Of a DNA stretch of 39,311 nucleotides, positions 28,015 through 35,448 are shown piece by piece. Within the stretch, counting starts at the first letter, position 1. The number at the start of each line of letters is the position of its first letter. The notes below the pieces were generated by a model, which was not told the origin of the DNA, searched no databases, and saw only the letters and a program-made list of their open reading frames with translations. Origin of the DNA: a virus; IMG/VR virus record IMGVR_UViG_3300047472_000454, positions 1-39,311 of that record. One strand, 5' to 3'. The position numbers were made by a program, and so were the translations under genes.

Positions 28015-29397
28015 ATGGAACAAAACGTAAAGCCGCACGTCTTTTGGGATGACCAGGAATGGGAGGACTTCGCCACTCTGCTGCACGAGGACAACCCGAC
28101 CGTCCGTTACCTGCAGTCGCCTGACCTGGCCACGCTGACGACGCGCGACCTGAACAACGCGGCGGCGCAGATGCGGCGCCCGCGCCACTTCGTCGCGCTC
28201 GGCGCCCCACGCAAGAAGCTGCTCGAAGCGTTCGCCCGGTTGCGCGAGCAGGCGAACCCCGGCCCCGGCGCGGACGCCCGTTTCCACCGCGCCCCGCCCC
28301 CTGCCGAACCGCCTTCGCCGCTCAAGCTCGATGACAAGGGCCGCCCGATCGCGCCGCCGGCTGGCCAGGCCGCGAAGGACGAATCGGCGCCCGAACCGTT
28401 CGCCGCCCTGACCTGGGACCGCAATGAATGGCTGGCGATCGCCACCGAAATCGACCGCACCTACCCGCAAAGCAACTACCCCGAGAACGACAAGCTGCCA
28501 GGCCTGACCTCTAACGACGTCGCCTTCGCCCAGCGCATCTTGCCGGTCGCGCGCCAGATCCGGCACATCAAGGTTGCCTCGTTCTCCACGCTACGGCCGG
28601 CGCTGCAGGACGCGTTCCGCGAGATCAAGCGCAACCGCGCTGCCTGCGAAGTCGAGCAGGCGGTGCTGGCCAAGGCCGAGGATGACGCCAGGCGCGCTCT
28701 CAGCAAGGCAGCATCGCCGGCGCAGGGCGCCGCAGTACAGGGCGCACCTGCTCCCGCGCCCGCCCCTGAACCCATGCCGCTCCCGGCCCCGTTGCCGCTG
28801 GCAGTGGCGCCCGCGCCCCCGGCCTTGCCGCTGGTCGAGCCCGCACCGGCAGCGCGCAATCCCTGGGAGGCGGCGTTCGCGCCACTGGTCGACCAGATGA
28901 TTGGCATGCTGACCGCGCGCCTGGCGCCGATGATCGCCGAGATGATCGACCGCGCCTTGCTCGCGCCACCGGCACCAGACGAGGCGCCACGCGTGGCGGC
29001 ACCGGTCGCGCCGGCGGTTGCGCTCAGGGCGGCACCAGCCCAGCCGGGCGCCGCGCCCGCTGCGGCCAAGGCCGCGCCAGAGCGGCGCCTGCGTCTCGGG
29101 CTGGTCGGCGGGCGCAAGGGCAATATCGTCAGCACGCTCGCGCACGATTTCCCGACCGTTGAGTTCCGCTGGATCGACAGCAAGAAGGAGGCCGATTCCG
29201 TCAAGAACTGCGACCGCGTGATCCTCATGACCCGCTTCTGCAGCCACCCGCTGCGCGACCAGGTGCGCAAGCTGATCACGGCCGAGCAGTACACGCCCGT
29301 TAATGGCGCCTTGAGTGATATTCGCCGGGTCGTTACCGGCCTGCTGAACGATCGGCAGGCCGTGCCACAGGCCGGCGTCGCCGCCCTGGCCGCATAA
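28015..29397 (+). CDS. Two-repeat protein with a DUF2325-like C-terminus
   Basis: This 460-residue protein starts MEQNVKPHVFWDDQEWEDFA, with GAGGTG before the ATG. Residues about 8-78 and 130-207 look like a duplicated domain: FWDDQEWEDFATLLHEDNP and TWDRNEWLAIATEIDRTYP, each followed by a 'DL/LPGLTxxD' turn, an 'RH' and a helix ending in EAF or DAF. A Pro/Ala-rich linker (about 225-345) contains one amphipathic helix. The C-terminal GLVGGRKGNIVSTLAHDFP and later NCDRVILMTRFCSHPLRD resemble DUF2325. Function unknown; no ATPase motif is visible. It is the largest gene of this arm and begins a new transcription unit. Confidence 0.6.
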   Translation: MEQNVKPHVFWDDQEWEDFATLLHEDNPTVRYLQSPDLATLTTRDLNNAAAQMRRPRHFVALGAPRKKLLEAFARLREQANPGPGADARFHRAPPPAEPPSPLKLDDKGRPIAPPAGQAAKDESAPEPFAALTWDRNEWLAIATEIDRTYPQSNYPENDKLPGLTSNDVAFAQRILPVARQIRHIKVASFSTLRPALQDAFREIKRNRAACEVEQAVLAKAEDDARRALSKAASPAQGAAVQGAPAPAPAPEPMPLPAPLPLAVAPAPPALPLVEPAPAARNPWEAAFAPLVDQMIGMLTARLAPMIAEMIDRALLAPPAPDEAPRVAAPVAPAVALRAAPAQPGAAPAAAKAAPERRLRLGLVGGRKGNIVSTLAHDFPTVEFRWIDSKKEADSVKNCDRVILMTRFCSHPLRDQVRKLITAEQYTPVNGALSDIRRVVTGLLNDRQAVPQAGVAALAA

Positions 29398-29406
29398 AGG
29401 GGTCGC

Positions 29407-29868
29407 ATGAGCGAGCCGGAAACCACCGTCACGGCGCAAGTGGAAGCGATGGCTGAGCGCGTGGCGCATGTCATCCGCCTGCTGGACGAAGGCGATCGCT
29501 TGGCAGCCGAGGCGCGGCGCTTGTCGGACCCGCGCCGCTTCATCCTGCTGCGCATGCGCGATGCCGGGCGCATCCGCCGCCTGCTGCATCAGGCCGATGC
29601 GTGCCTGGGAGAAGTAGCGCGCCTGGCCGGTGCGACGCACCATCCACTCCCGCGGTTCTCGGTAGCTTTACCGGGGCATCCGCTGGCGTGGTGGTCGCTG
29701 CAAGCCGTTACCGGCGTGAGCAATGCCACCAGTGCCGTGCGCTGCGCCCTTGACGGCGAGTGGCGGTTTGCCGTGGTGTCCCTGCTCCTGGTAGCCATGT
29801 GTGCGGCGTGGCACATTCCGCCCCTGCGCCTTGCCTGGCAGGGAAAGTGGGAGGAGGACCATGCTTGA
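29407..29868 (+). CDS. Protein with C-terminal membrane segment
   Basis: This 153-residue protein starts MSEPETTVTAQVEAMAERVA. The first 80 residues are helical and Arg-rich (LAAEARRLSDPRRFILLRMR). A hydrophobic stretch near the end (FAVVSLLLVAMCAAWHIPP) is probably a transmembrane helix, and 'WWSLQAVTGVSNATSAVRCA' may be a weaker one. An AGGGG lies upstream of the ATG. Function is unknown. Confidence 0.55.
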   Translation: MSEPETTVTAQVEAMAERVAHVIRLLDEGDRLAAEARRLSDPRRFILLRMRDAGRIRRLLHQADACLGEVARLAGATHHPLPRFSVALPGHPLAWWSLQAVTGVSNATSAVRCALDGEWRFAVVSLLLVAMCAAWHIPPLRLAWQGKWEEDHA

Positions 29869-29944
29869 GCAGATCGGCAATGGCATGTCAACGACCGGAG
29901 GCGTGGTAGCGCGTCCGGCAAAAAGAGGAGTCCAACACCAATGA
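29861..29944 (+). CDS. 27-residue small ORF overlapping both neighbours
   Basis: The frame starts MLEQIGNGMSTTGGVVAR and ends with an ATGA overlap with the next gene. A strong GGGAGGAGG stands just before its ATG, which itself overlaps the previous stop. The otherwise unexplained 72-base gap and the strong ribosome site suggest it is translated, perhaps to couple translation into the next gene. Confidence 0.45.
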   Translation: MLEQIGNGMSTTGGVVARPAKRGVQHQ

Positions 29945-30417
29945 GCGACGCCATGATCGTGTCGCGCCTGATTATCGGCGCCCGTTGCAGCGAGGCGACC
30001 GCGCGCGCGTTGGGTCCGCCGCCCGAGGGTGCCGTCCATTCCTTCTGCGTGTTCCAGACGACAGCCTCGCGCGGTGATCGCGTGCGGCGCGTGCTGTGTT
30101 GCTGGTCCGGCGGGCGCATCGCCGCCGACCCGGAGTTCACGCCGGTCGGGCTGGCCGCCTTCGAGGCGCTGATGCGCTTGCCGTCCTGCATGGACGATCA
30201 CCCGGCGGTCCCGCCGATCCCTGTCATCCAGCAGTTAATCGTCGGGCGCACGCCGCTGCGTGACAAGATCATCGACGCCGTGCTGGAGGCGCCGCCTGGC
30301 GCGCGCCTGTGCTTCCTCGGGGACCTGGCCGGGGAGCTGGACGGGCTGATGTCGCCGGCCTTCAATTTTGCCGACTCCGAGCCTATTACCCTTGACGACG
30401 ATGGACGACCAGCATGA
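29941..30417 (+). CDS. Protein of unknown function
   Basis: This 158-residue protein starts MSDAMIVSRLIIGARCSEAT, with AAAGAGGAG upstream of the ATG. It contains 'VHSFCVFQTTASRGDRVRRV', a strand-like 'CCWSGGRIAADPEFTPVGLA' and an acidic end (ADSEPITLDDDGRPA). I do not recognise the family. It overlaps the next gene by 4 bases. Confidence 0.6.
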   Translation: MSDAMIVSRLIIGARCSEATARALGPPPEGAVHSFCVFQTTASRGDRVRRVLCCWSGGRIAADPEFTPVGLAAFEALMRLPSCMDDHPAVPPIPVIQQLIVGRTPLRDKIIDAVLEAPPGARLCFLGDLAGELDGLMSPAFNFADSEPITLDDDGRPA

Positions 30418-31037
30418 CCTCTCAACACACCCCCCACACCACGGTGGAACTAGCGCACGAGTTCCTGACAGCCGTGTCCAGCCTGGCCAACCAGCTCGCG
30501 CTGGAGCCTGCCCTGGTACTCAGCTTGCTCGGCTTGTTCGCCAAGCAGATAATCGACACCGACATTGAGGCCGGCCGGCCGGCTGGTGAAGCGCGGGCCG
30601 CGCGCTTGCACCAGTTCACGCATGGCCTGAATTACGTGCCTGGCGACGAGGCGGCGGCGGACGCAGGTGGCGAGCCCGGCGCGTCGAACGACGATGAGAC
30701 CCGGGTGGACCGGGTTCGGGAGCTGGCCGCTTCGCTGACTCGCATGCATCTTGAGGCCGAAGCCCATTTCGGGCAGTTCGGTCTGAGCTGGAAGGACATT
30801 GCGTTCGCTGCCGCGCTCTCGCTGCGCAGCCTGTCCGCGCTGAAAACCGGGGACCAGGCAGAGGCCGACGCGGTCCTGCGAATGATCATTGACAGTGCCA
30901 TGACGCAGGTGCTGATCGCCAAGCGCTTCAAGAACCACGCGGAGTTCGATGCCTGGGCCGAGGCGGAGGCCATCGATCCGGCCTCGGTCGTAGCCGTGGA
31001 ACAGGGCGCGCCCGAAGCGCGCGGGCCGCTGCATTGA
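30414..31037 (+). CDS. Helical protein of unknown function
   Basis: This 207-residue protein starts MTSQHTPHTTVELAHEFLTA. It appears to be helical throughout, with a hydrophobic helix (ALEPALVLSLLGLFAKQIID), an acidic linker (PGDEAAADAGGEPGASNDDE) and a second helical domain (LSWKDIAFAAALSLRSLSAL). It is not a clear membrane protein. The start overlaps the previous stop. Function unknown. Confidence 0.6.
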   Translation: MTSQHTPHTTVELAHEFLTAVSSLANQLALEPALVLSLLGLFAKQIIDTDIEAGRPAGEARAARLHQFTHGLNYVPGDEAAADAGGEPGASNDDETRVDRVRELAASLTRMHLEAEAHFGQFGLSWKDIAFAAALSLRSLSALKTGDQAEADAVLRMIIDSAMTQVLIAKRFKNHAEFDAWAEAEAIDPASVVAVEQGAPEARGPLH

Positions 31038-31064
31038 CGGCGCCGATGGAACCAGGAGAACCGC

Positions 31065-31325
31065 ATGCTGACTAATCCCCTGCGTGTCACCGCGCACGAC
31101 ACGTCGCTATGGACGATCTACGATCACCCGGCCGACTACCCTGACGTGTTCGTTGCAAGGCTGTGGCACATGATCACCGGGAAGCCGGTCGCGGAGGCGC
31201 CCGTCCTGACGGCCGCCACCCTCGACCAGCTGCGCGCGGACGTGCAGCACGCTACCGACTATGTCCTCGTCTGCAGGGCGCGCCAACCGGAGGATGACCC
31301 GGTCATCGTGGAGACGTGGCTATGA
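31065..31325 (+). CDS. Conserved small phage protein
   Basis: This 86-residue protein starts MLTNPLRVTAHDTSLWTIYD, with AGGAGA before the ATG. 'WTIYDHPADYPDVFVARLWH' is a pattern I recognise from small phage proteins that occur near recombination and replication genes. Function unknown. Its stop overlaps the start of the next gene. Confidence 0.65.
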   Translation: MLTNPLRVTAHDTSLWTIYDHPADYPDVFVARLWHMITGKPVAEAPVLTAATLDQLRADVQHATDYVLVCRARQPEDDPVIVETWL

Positions 31326-31579
31326 GCGCCGCCCTCTGCTCCTGGTGCGCCGAAGCGTTCGCTCCGGGCGAGTCGATCGAACCCGGCCACGTCCATTACG
31401 AGTGCGGCCTGCGCTCGGTGCTTGGCTCCGTGGGGCACCAGCGCGGCCTTTGCTCCTGCTATGGCGGCACTGAGGAGGATCCGCCACACATGACCCGCCG
31501 CCAGGCTGCACAGGCCGCTGCCGGCTACTTCCACTTGGGCACGCTGCCTGCGCCCGTCGCAGACAAGGAGGCAACATGA
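31322..31579 (+). CDS. Cys-rich zinc-binding small protein
   Basis: This 85-residue protein starts MSAALCSWCAEAFAPGESIE. CSWC, then 'HVHYECGLRSVLGSVGHQRG' and CSCYGG give a likely zinc site. The end has a helical 'TRRQAAQAAAGYF'. It overlaps its neighbours at both ends. Relatives of this layout occur in phages; function unknown. Confidence 0.65.
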   Translation: MSAALCSWCAEAFAPGESIEPGHVHYECGLRSVLGSVGHQRGLCSCYGGTEEDPPHMTRRQAAQAAAGYFHLGTLPAPVADKEAT

Positions 31580-31953
31580 CGTTCCAGGTGCCCAACAAGC
31601 ATCGCGTCCGTATCGGCAAGTTCGGGAGCAAGGACGCGCTCGGCAATAACGGCGCGTTCCTCATCCCGCAACGCGGTGGCGCCATGCCGCTGCGCGTGAT
31701 CGCGTCCGACGAAGGCATGCCCGGCGGCCCTGCATGGGAGCACGTCAGCGTGTCGCGGCCGGACCGCTGCCCGAGCTGGGCGGAGATGTGCCTGGTCAAG
31801 GACTTGTTCTGGTCGCCAGAGGACACCGTGGTGCAGTACCACCCGCCAAAGTCCGACTACGTGAACAACCACCCGTATTGCCTGCACCTGTGGCGCCCGG
31901 TCGGTATAGAGCTGCCGCGGCCACCTGCATCCATGGTAGGGGTGCCGGGATGA
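31576..31953 (+). CDS. Conserved phage protein (possible DUF7694)
   Basis: This 125-residue protein starts MTFQVPNKHRVRIGKFGSKD. The section 'WEHVSVSRPDRCPSWAEMCL' followed by 'VKDLFWSPEDTVVQYHPPKS' and 'DYVNNHPYCLHLWRP' is highly conserved across phages and plasmids in my memory; I believe the family is DUF7694 but cannot verify it. The conserved His, Trp, Glu and Asp residues suggest an enzyme or a nucleotide-binding protein; this is inference. Confidence 0.7.
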   Translation: MTFQVPNKHRVRIGKFGSKDALGNNGAFLIPQRGGAMPLRVIASDEGMPGGPAWEHVSVSRPDRCPSWAEMCLVKDLFWSPEDTVVQYHPPKSDYVNNHPYCLHLWRPVGIELPRPPASMVGVPG

Positions 31954-32183
31954 ATACCGAGGACCAACTAGCCGCGCTGCTGGCCAAGATCCTCGACGGC
32001 ACCATGAGCTACGAGGATACTGCCGACCTGTTCATGTTGACCACGGTGGGCCAGTCCACCGGCGTCTCGCGCGCCGAGGTTCTGGCCAAGCTGCACGCGC
32101 ACTTCCAGGACCTGAAGGCGCTCAACGGCTACCTGCAGGACGCCTACGGCCGCTTCGCGGTCGTGGCGCACGGCTGCGCATGA
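31950..32183 (+). CDS. Small helical protein of unknown function
   Basis: This 77-residue protein starts MNTEDQLAALLAKILDGTMS. It is helical, with a mid-section 'TVGQSTGVSRAEVLAKLHAH' that could be a helix-turn-helix but is short. It overlaps its neighbours at both ends (ATGA), which supports translation. Confidence 0.6.
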   Translation: MNTEDQLAALLAKILDGTMSYEDTADLFMLTTVGQSTGVSRAEVLAKLHAHFQDLKALNGYLQDAYGRFAVVAHGCA

Positions 32184-32404
32184 GTGGCGTCTACAGCGTG
32201 GCGCGCTTGCGTGGCTGCGTGGTCATCACCGGCGCGGTGCCGGTTGATGAGTTCTGCGCCCTGGTGGGCGTCTGGCAACGGCTCGAGGAGCACGGCAAGG
32301 AGTGGATTGTGGATGCGCGGCTGGCGTCCAGTGTTGGCGCCAATTTCGTGATCGGCCCCAAAGCGGCTTGCATGGCGTGGCGGGTGGAACTCGGCCTGGA
32401 GTGA
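32180..32404 (+). CDS. Small protein of unknown function, last of the plus operon
   Basis: This 74-residue protein starts MSGVYSVARLRGCVVITGAV and seems to have an alpha/beta fold (VPVDEFCALVGVWQRLEEHG, then EWIVDARLASSVGANFVIGP). The start overlaps the previous stop, and a GC-rich hairpin follows the gene. Function unknown. Confidence 0.6.
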   Translation: MSGVYSVARLRGCVVITGAVPVDEFCALVGVWQRLEEHGKEWIVDARLASSVGANFVIGPKAACMAWRVELGLE

Positions 32405-32406
32405 AG

Positions 32407-32436
32407 CGGGAGGCGTGTTGCTAAGCGCGCCTCCCG
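32407..32436. terminator. Hairpin between convergent operons
   Basis: CGGGAGGCG and CGCCTCCCG make a nine-base perfect stem around a 12-base loop. There is no T-run on either side. It lies between two convergent genes, so it may slow polymerase or protect the 3' ends of both mRNAs. Confidence 0.55.
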
Positions 32437-32454
32437 GCGCTGCTGCCAGCGCGT

Positions 32455-32763
32455 CTAGCCGATCTGGCGGAACCTGCGGATCAAGGGCGCGCCGCGCACC
32501 ATGTCCAGCTCTTCGCGCTCGCCATGCAAAGGCGGCGGCAGGTCGGTGGCGTCGTGGATCGAATAGCCGACCTCCCCCGGCTTCAGGGCGGGGGTCGGCG
32601 TGAAGCTCATGCCGGCCAGGTGGCCGCGCTCGCTAGTGGCCCGCGCCGTGAACTCGCACGCGCGCTCAAGGCTTTGCGCCTTGCTCACGTACCAGATCGT
32701 TTCGGTCAGGTTGTCGATCAGGGCCAGCACCCGGTCGGCGGTTTCCTGTGTCATGTTTAGCAT
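32455..32763 (-). CDS. Small protein of unknown function next to ssb
   Basis: This 102-residue protein starts MLNMTQETADRVLALIDNLT, with AAGGAAG seven bases upstream of the ATG. The first half is helical (LTETIWYVSKAQSLERACEF); the second half contains 'PALKPGEVGYSIHDATDLPP'. It is encoded 27 bases after ssb and is probably co-transcribed. I do not recognise it. Confidence 0.55.
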   Translation of the reverse strand: MLNMTQETADRVLALIDNLTETIWYVSKAQSLERACEFTARATSERGHLAGMSFTPTPALKPGEVGYSIHDATDLPPPLHGEREELDMVRGAPLIRRFRQIG

Positions 32764-32790
32764 GGTCGCTTCCTTCAAGGCAGGTCAGAA

Positions 32791-33252
32791 TTAGAACGGG
32801 ATGTCATCGTCCAGATCCGCCAGGTTCGGCGCCGGGCGCTGCTGCGGGCGGGCGGCGGGCGCCGGGGCGGTCGGGTGGCTGGCCGGGGCGGCGTAGCCAT
32901 CGGCTCCAGCGTCGCCAGGACGGCCGCCCAGCATCTGCATGTTCTCGGCGACGATGTCGGTTGCGTAGCGCTCGATGCCGTCTTTATCCGTGTACTTGCG
33001 GGTCTGCAGGCGGCCCTCGACGTAGACCGACGACCCTTTTTTCAGGTACTGGCCGACGATCTCGGCCAAGCGGCCGAAGAAGGAAATGCGGTGCCATTCG
33101 GTCAGCTCTTTCTGCTCGCCGGTGTTCTTGTCCTTCGACTTGAACGAGGTGGCGACCGCGATGTTCGCGATGGCGTCGCCGCTCGGCATGTAGCGGATTT
33201 CCGGATCGCGGCCGAGGTTGCCGACGATGATGACCTTGTTAACTGATGCCAT
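32791..33252 (-). CDS. ssb: Single-stranded DNA-binding protein
   Basis: This 153-residue protein starts [20 protein letters not shown], with AAGGAGG before the ATG. The OB-fold runs to about residue 112 ([40 protein letters not shown]). A Pro/Ala/Gly-rich linker leads to the acidic tip DLDDDIPF, the conserved partner-binding tail of bacterial SSB. It coats single-stranded DNA in phage replication and recombination. Its promoter region includes a TATAAT overlapping a TAGGGC-N5-GCCCTA palindrome, so it is likely repressed by a regulator of the element. Confidence 0.92.
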   Translation of the reverse strand: MASVNKVIIVGNLGRDPEIRYMPSGDAIANIAVATSFKSKDKNTGEQKELTEWHRISFFGRLAEIVGQYLKKGSSVYVEGRLQTRKYTDKDGIERYATDIVAENMQMLGGRPGDAGADGYAAPASHPTAPAPAARPQQRPAPNLADLDDDIPF

Positions 33253-33318
33253 GGTGTGATTCCTCCTTGATCGTCCTGGGACCGCCAGGCCGGATTCCTT
33301 GTCCTTACTGCTGAACTG

Positions 33319-33339
33319 ATTATAGGGCACAATGCCCTA
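33319..33339 (-). promoter_or_regulatory. Operator-promoter upstream of ssb
   Basis: TAGGGC (33323-33328) and GCCCTA (33334-33339) form a palindrome around ACAAT. A TATAAT box for the minus strand (33319-33324) overlaps its edge, so a bound protein would block ssb transcription. Two further palindromes with the same arms and spacing stand at 37689-37743. Confidence 0.6.
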
Positions 33340-33351
33340 CTCCCGTTTACG

Positions 33352-33615
33352 CTACCTCATGTTTTTGCGGGGTTGCGACGGGCGTTTCGGCGGGCGTACC
33401 AGCCCGGCCTCGAGCAGCAGCAGCCGCCAGGCTGGGTAGTCGATGGTGGCGTGGGTTTTCGTCGTTGGGGCGGCCAGCCAGCGGCGCACCGTGCGCCCGT
33501 TCGCCGCGCCGACCAGTTCCGCCACCTGGTTGGCGGTCATGCCGAGAAGCTTCACCACTACGCGAACGTCGTCGGGTGTCGGCGCCTTGTAGGCGCCGCT
33601 GGCGTACAGCTGCAT
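33352..33615 (-). CDS. Small HTH regulator
   Basis: From the ATG at 33615 this is an 87-residue protein starting MQLYASGAYKAPTPDDVRVV. A helix-turn-helix spans about 12-50: LLGMTANQVAELVGAANGRT followed by VRRWLAAP. The section 'YPAWRLLLLEAGLV' at the end is typical of small regulators of phages and plasmids. A GTG at 33639 would add eight residues and overlap the upstream gene. Its position directly before the ssb operator makes it a candidate binder of the TAGGGC palindromes. Confidence 0.6.
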   Translation of the reverse strand: MQLYASGAYKAPTPDDVRVVVKLLGMTANQVAELVGAANGRTVRRWLAAPTTKTHATIDYPAWRLLLLEAGLVRPPKRPSQPRKNMR

Positions 33616-33635
33616 GGATTCCGGCGCGGGCAGGG

Positions 33636-34304
33636 TCACGCGCCATCCCTTCCGCGTGCCGGCCCCATCCCGGGCTTGAACGTGACCACCCAAACCCATG
33701 GGTTAGCATCCCAACTGCCGGCGCCGTGGATGTGGTTCCAGAGCATCGCGTAGGCTGCTCGCGCCGTGGTGCCGGAGCCGTTAATGCCGGGCACCGAATG
33801 CCAGCCGGCGGGCTGCTTATGAATGCCTTCGGCGATCGCGTCTGCCTCGCGGATGTCCTGCAGCCGCTCGGCGCGCACGCTGGCCACCTCCAGCAGGAGG
33901 CGGCTGTATTCGCGGCGCATGAACATCGGCGGGATCCACTTCACCGGCGCGCCGATCTCGTCGCCCAGCCGCGCCCACTTCTCGCGCGGGTCGGCCTGGT
34001 AGTCGACGCCAATCAGGCCGCAGCTCTGGCCGAAGATCGGCCGGTGCGTCTCGCGCACCCACAGGCGGTCGCCAGCCTGGCCGTAGGGGGAGTTGAGCGG
34101 ATATTCCATGTTGTCGACGTTCGCACTTTCGCCGTCTTCGCTGCGGTACGGCCACCAGCCGTCGCCGTGGTCGAGCAACGCGAACGCATCGTCGCTCCGG
34201 TGCGGTTTTATCAGGCGCCGGGTCTGCGTCTTGCTGCCGGCCAGCAGCGCGCGCACCATGGGCGCGGTGAACGGGATCGGCCGTTCTTTCGGTGCCAGGT
34301 TCAT
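33636..34304 (-). CDS. ASCH-like phage protein
   Basis: This 222-residue protein starts MNLAPKERPIPFTAPMVRAL, with AGGAG seven bases upstream of the ATG. 'IPFTAPMVRALLAGSKTQTR' at the start, 'SPYGQAGDRLWVRETHRPIF', 'RLLLEVASVRAERLQDIREA' and the end 'WDANPWVWVVTFKPG' give a family found in many temperate phages, with an ASCH/PUA-type fold that may bind RNA. It is sometimes annotated as a morphogenetic protein, which I doubt for this position. It is in an overlapping chain with the next zinc-ribbon gene. Confidence 0.75.
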   Translation of the reverse strand: MNLAPKERPIPFTAPMVRALLAGSKTQTRRLIKPHRSDDAFALLDHGDGWWPYRSEDGESANVDNMEYPLNSPYGQAGDRLWVRETHRPIFGQSCGLIGVDYQADPREKWARLGDEIGAPVKWIPPMFMRREYSRLLLEVASVRAERLQDIREADAIAEGIHKQPAGWHSVPGINGSGTTARAAYAMLWNHIHGAGSWDANPWVWVVTFKPGMGPARGRDGA

Positions 34305-34519
34305 GCCGCGCTCCTGGTGGTATGTTTGCCGGTGGCCGGCTGGGTGGCGCGCGCGGCGCCGGGGTTCCCGCCTGCGAGCGGGGCCGCATCGAAGGCGATC
34401 ACCGTTTCCTGCGTCGTGGCACGCTTGCCACAGTCGCATTTATAGCGGCGGCGCACACCCTTGTCGGCCGGGCGGGTTTCCAGGCAAGTCATGCGCTTGC
34501 CGCATTGGCAGTAGATCAT
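34301..34519 (-). CDS. NrdR-like zinc-ribbon protein
   Basis: This 72-residue protein starts MIYCQCGKRMTCLETRPADK. The two Cys pairs (CQC and CDC), 'CLETRP' and 'VRRRYKCDCGKRATTQETVI' match the N-terminal zinc ribbon of the NrdR regulator, with no ATP-cone domain following. It may bind DNA or a phage protein. It overlaps both neighbours by 4 bases. Confidence 0.65.
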   Translation of the reverse strand: MIYCQCGKRMTCLETRPADKGVRRRYKCDCGKRATTQETVIAFDAAPLAGGNPGAARATQPATGKHTTRSAA

Positions 34520-34791
34520 GGGGTCCTTTCTGCGCCTGTCGGCGACGAATCAGTGTGATGGCCATGGGCGCCCCTGCCACGGAACGCCACCAGCCAGACC
34601 AGCAGGCCGAGATACACAAGCGCCAGTACGGCCAACGTGGCGCGAACGGTGATTACCTCAGGGCGGGCGTCGGCATAGTCGCCGATCCAAAGCAGTGTCG
34701 CCCTGGCGGTGGCGGTCAGCCACGCCCACTGGAGCAGCCCGAGCAGGGCCGCCATTACCGCAATAATCACCAGCCGTTTTTTAGCGTGCAT
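34516..34791 (-). CDS. Small two-helix membrane protein
   Basis: This 91-residue protein starts MHAKKRLVIIAVMAALLGLL. Two transmembrane helices are clear, at about 7-27 (LVIIAVMAALLGLLQWAWLT) and 50-69 (ATLAVLALVYLGLLVWLVAF). The N-terminus is basic and should be in the cytoplasm. The tail is polar. It overlaps the HNH gene by 11 bases. Its function is unknown; a holin is possible but no lysozyme gene lies beside it. Confidence 0.6.
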   Translation of the reverse strand: MHAKKRLVIIAVMAALLGLLQWAWLTATARATLLWIGDYADARPEVITVRATLAVLALVYLGLLVWLVAFRGRGAHGHHTDSSPTGAERTP

Positions 34792-35254
34792 GAGAGACTC
34801 CCTTGGTTTCGGATTCGATAGCCGTGATAGCGGCGCCGTTGTTCGCGCTCATGCTGTCGCCTTCTTGGCGCACGCGCTCGAAATGGAATACGATCGGCGC
34901 CGGCTTTTCTTCCAGCATCCCAAAGCGCAGGGCGTGCCGGTAGGTTGGGTTGTTTCGTCTGAGTACGTCTAGCGTGCGCGCCAGCTTCTCGCGCCAGGCT
35001 TCCAACGGCATCGCGTGCTTGTCGATGTTGCAGGGCGGGCAGGAGGGCATGAAGTTGTCGATCCGGTTGCTCTCCGGCTTGTGAAACTCGCCAGTAGCAA
35101 CCAGGCGATGACTCTTCCGGTCGTAGGTCAGCTTCCGCTCGCATGGTTCAACGTGATCTGCATGCCACAGAACGCCCAGCTCGGCGCCGCAATACGCGCA
35201 ACGCCCGTCGAACATCGCACGCAGGGCGGCGCGCTGTGCCTTGGTAAGTTTCAT
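34781..35254 (-). CDS. HNH endonuclease
   Basis: This 157-residue protein starts MKLTKAQRAALRAMFDGRCA, with AAGGGG upstream of the ATG. The HNH core is clear: CAYCGAELGVLWHADHVEPC (zinc Cys pair and the His-Asp-His catalytic motif) and then 'NRIDNFMPSCPPCNIDKHAM' (Asn and the second Cys pair). It could be a homing-type or defence-related nuclease; its C-terminal part (VFHFERVRQEGDSMSANNGA) is variable. It is not next to a terminase, so a packaging role is unlikely. Confidence 0.8.
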   Translation of the reverse strand: MKLTKAQRAALRAMFDGRCAYCGAELGVLWHADHVEPCERKLTYDRKSHRLVATGEFHKPESNRIDNFMPSCPPCNIDKHAMPLEAWREKLARTLDVLRRNNPTYRHALRFGMLEEKPAPIVFHFERVRQEGDSMSANNGAAITAIESETKGVSHAR

Positions 35255-35448
35255 GGTTCTGCCCCTTCTCCGCCTACCGGCGTTTCCGCTTTCGTGAATG
35301 GGTGGAATGTCTCGCACGGCTGGCCTGCATCGCGGCATGGATGGCAGCAGAACCAGACTTCCCAGCCGTCTTCGCTCTCCAGGTCGCCCGTTTCAACAGG
35401 CTCGCTGTGCCCATCGGTGCCGAAGCAGAACTGGCATGCATAGCTCAT
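35251..35448 (-). CDS. Small zinc-binding protein
   Basis: This 65-residue protein starts MSYACQFCFGTDGHSEPVET. Two pairs, CQFC and CCHPC, around 'GWEVWFCCHPCRDAG' suggest a zinc ribbon. It overlaps its neighbours at both ends (4 bases each). Function unknown. Confidence 0.6.
   Translation of the reverse strand: MSYACQFCFGTDGHSEPVETGDLESEDGWEVWFCCHPCRDAGQPCETFHPFTKAETPVGGEGAEP

Noticed and set aside
28476-29573. 365-codon minus-strand ORF opposite the DUF2325-like gene
   Set aside because: It is Ser/Arg/Ala-rich without start signals and overlaps a plus-strand gene with a ribosome site and repeats.
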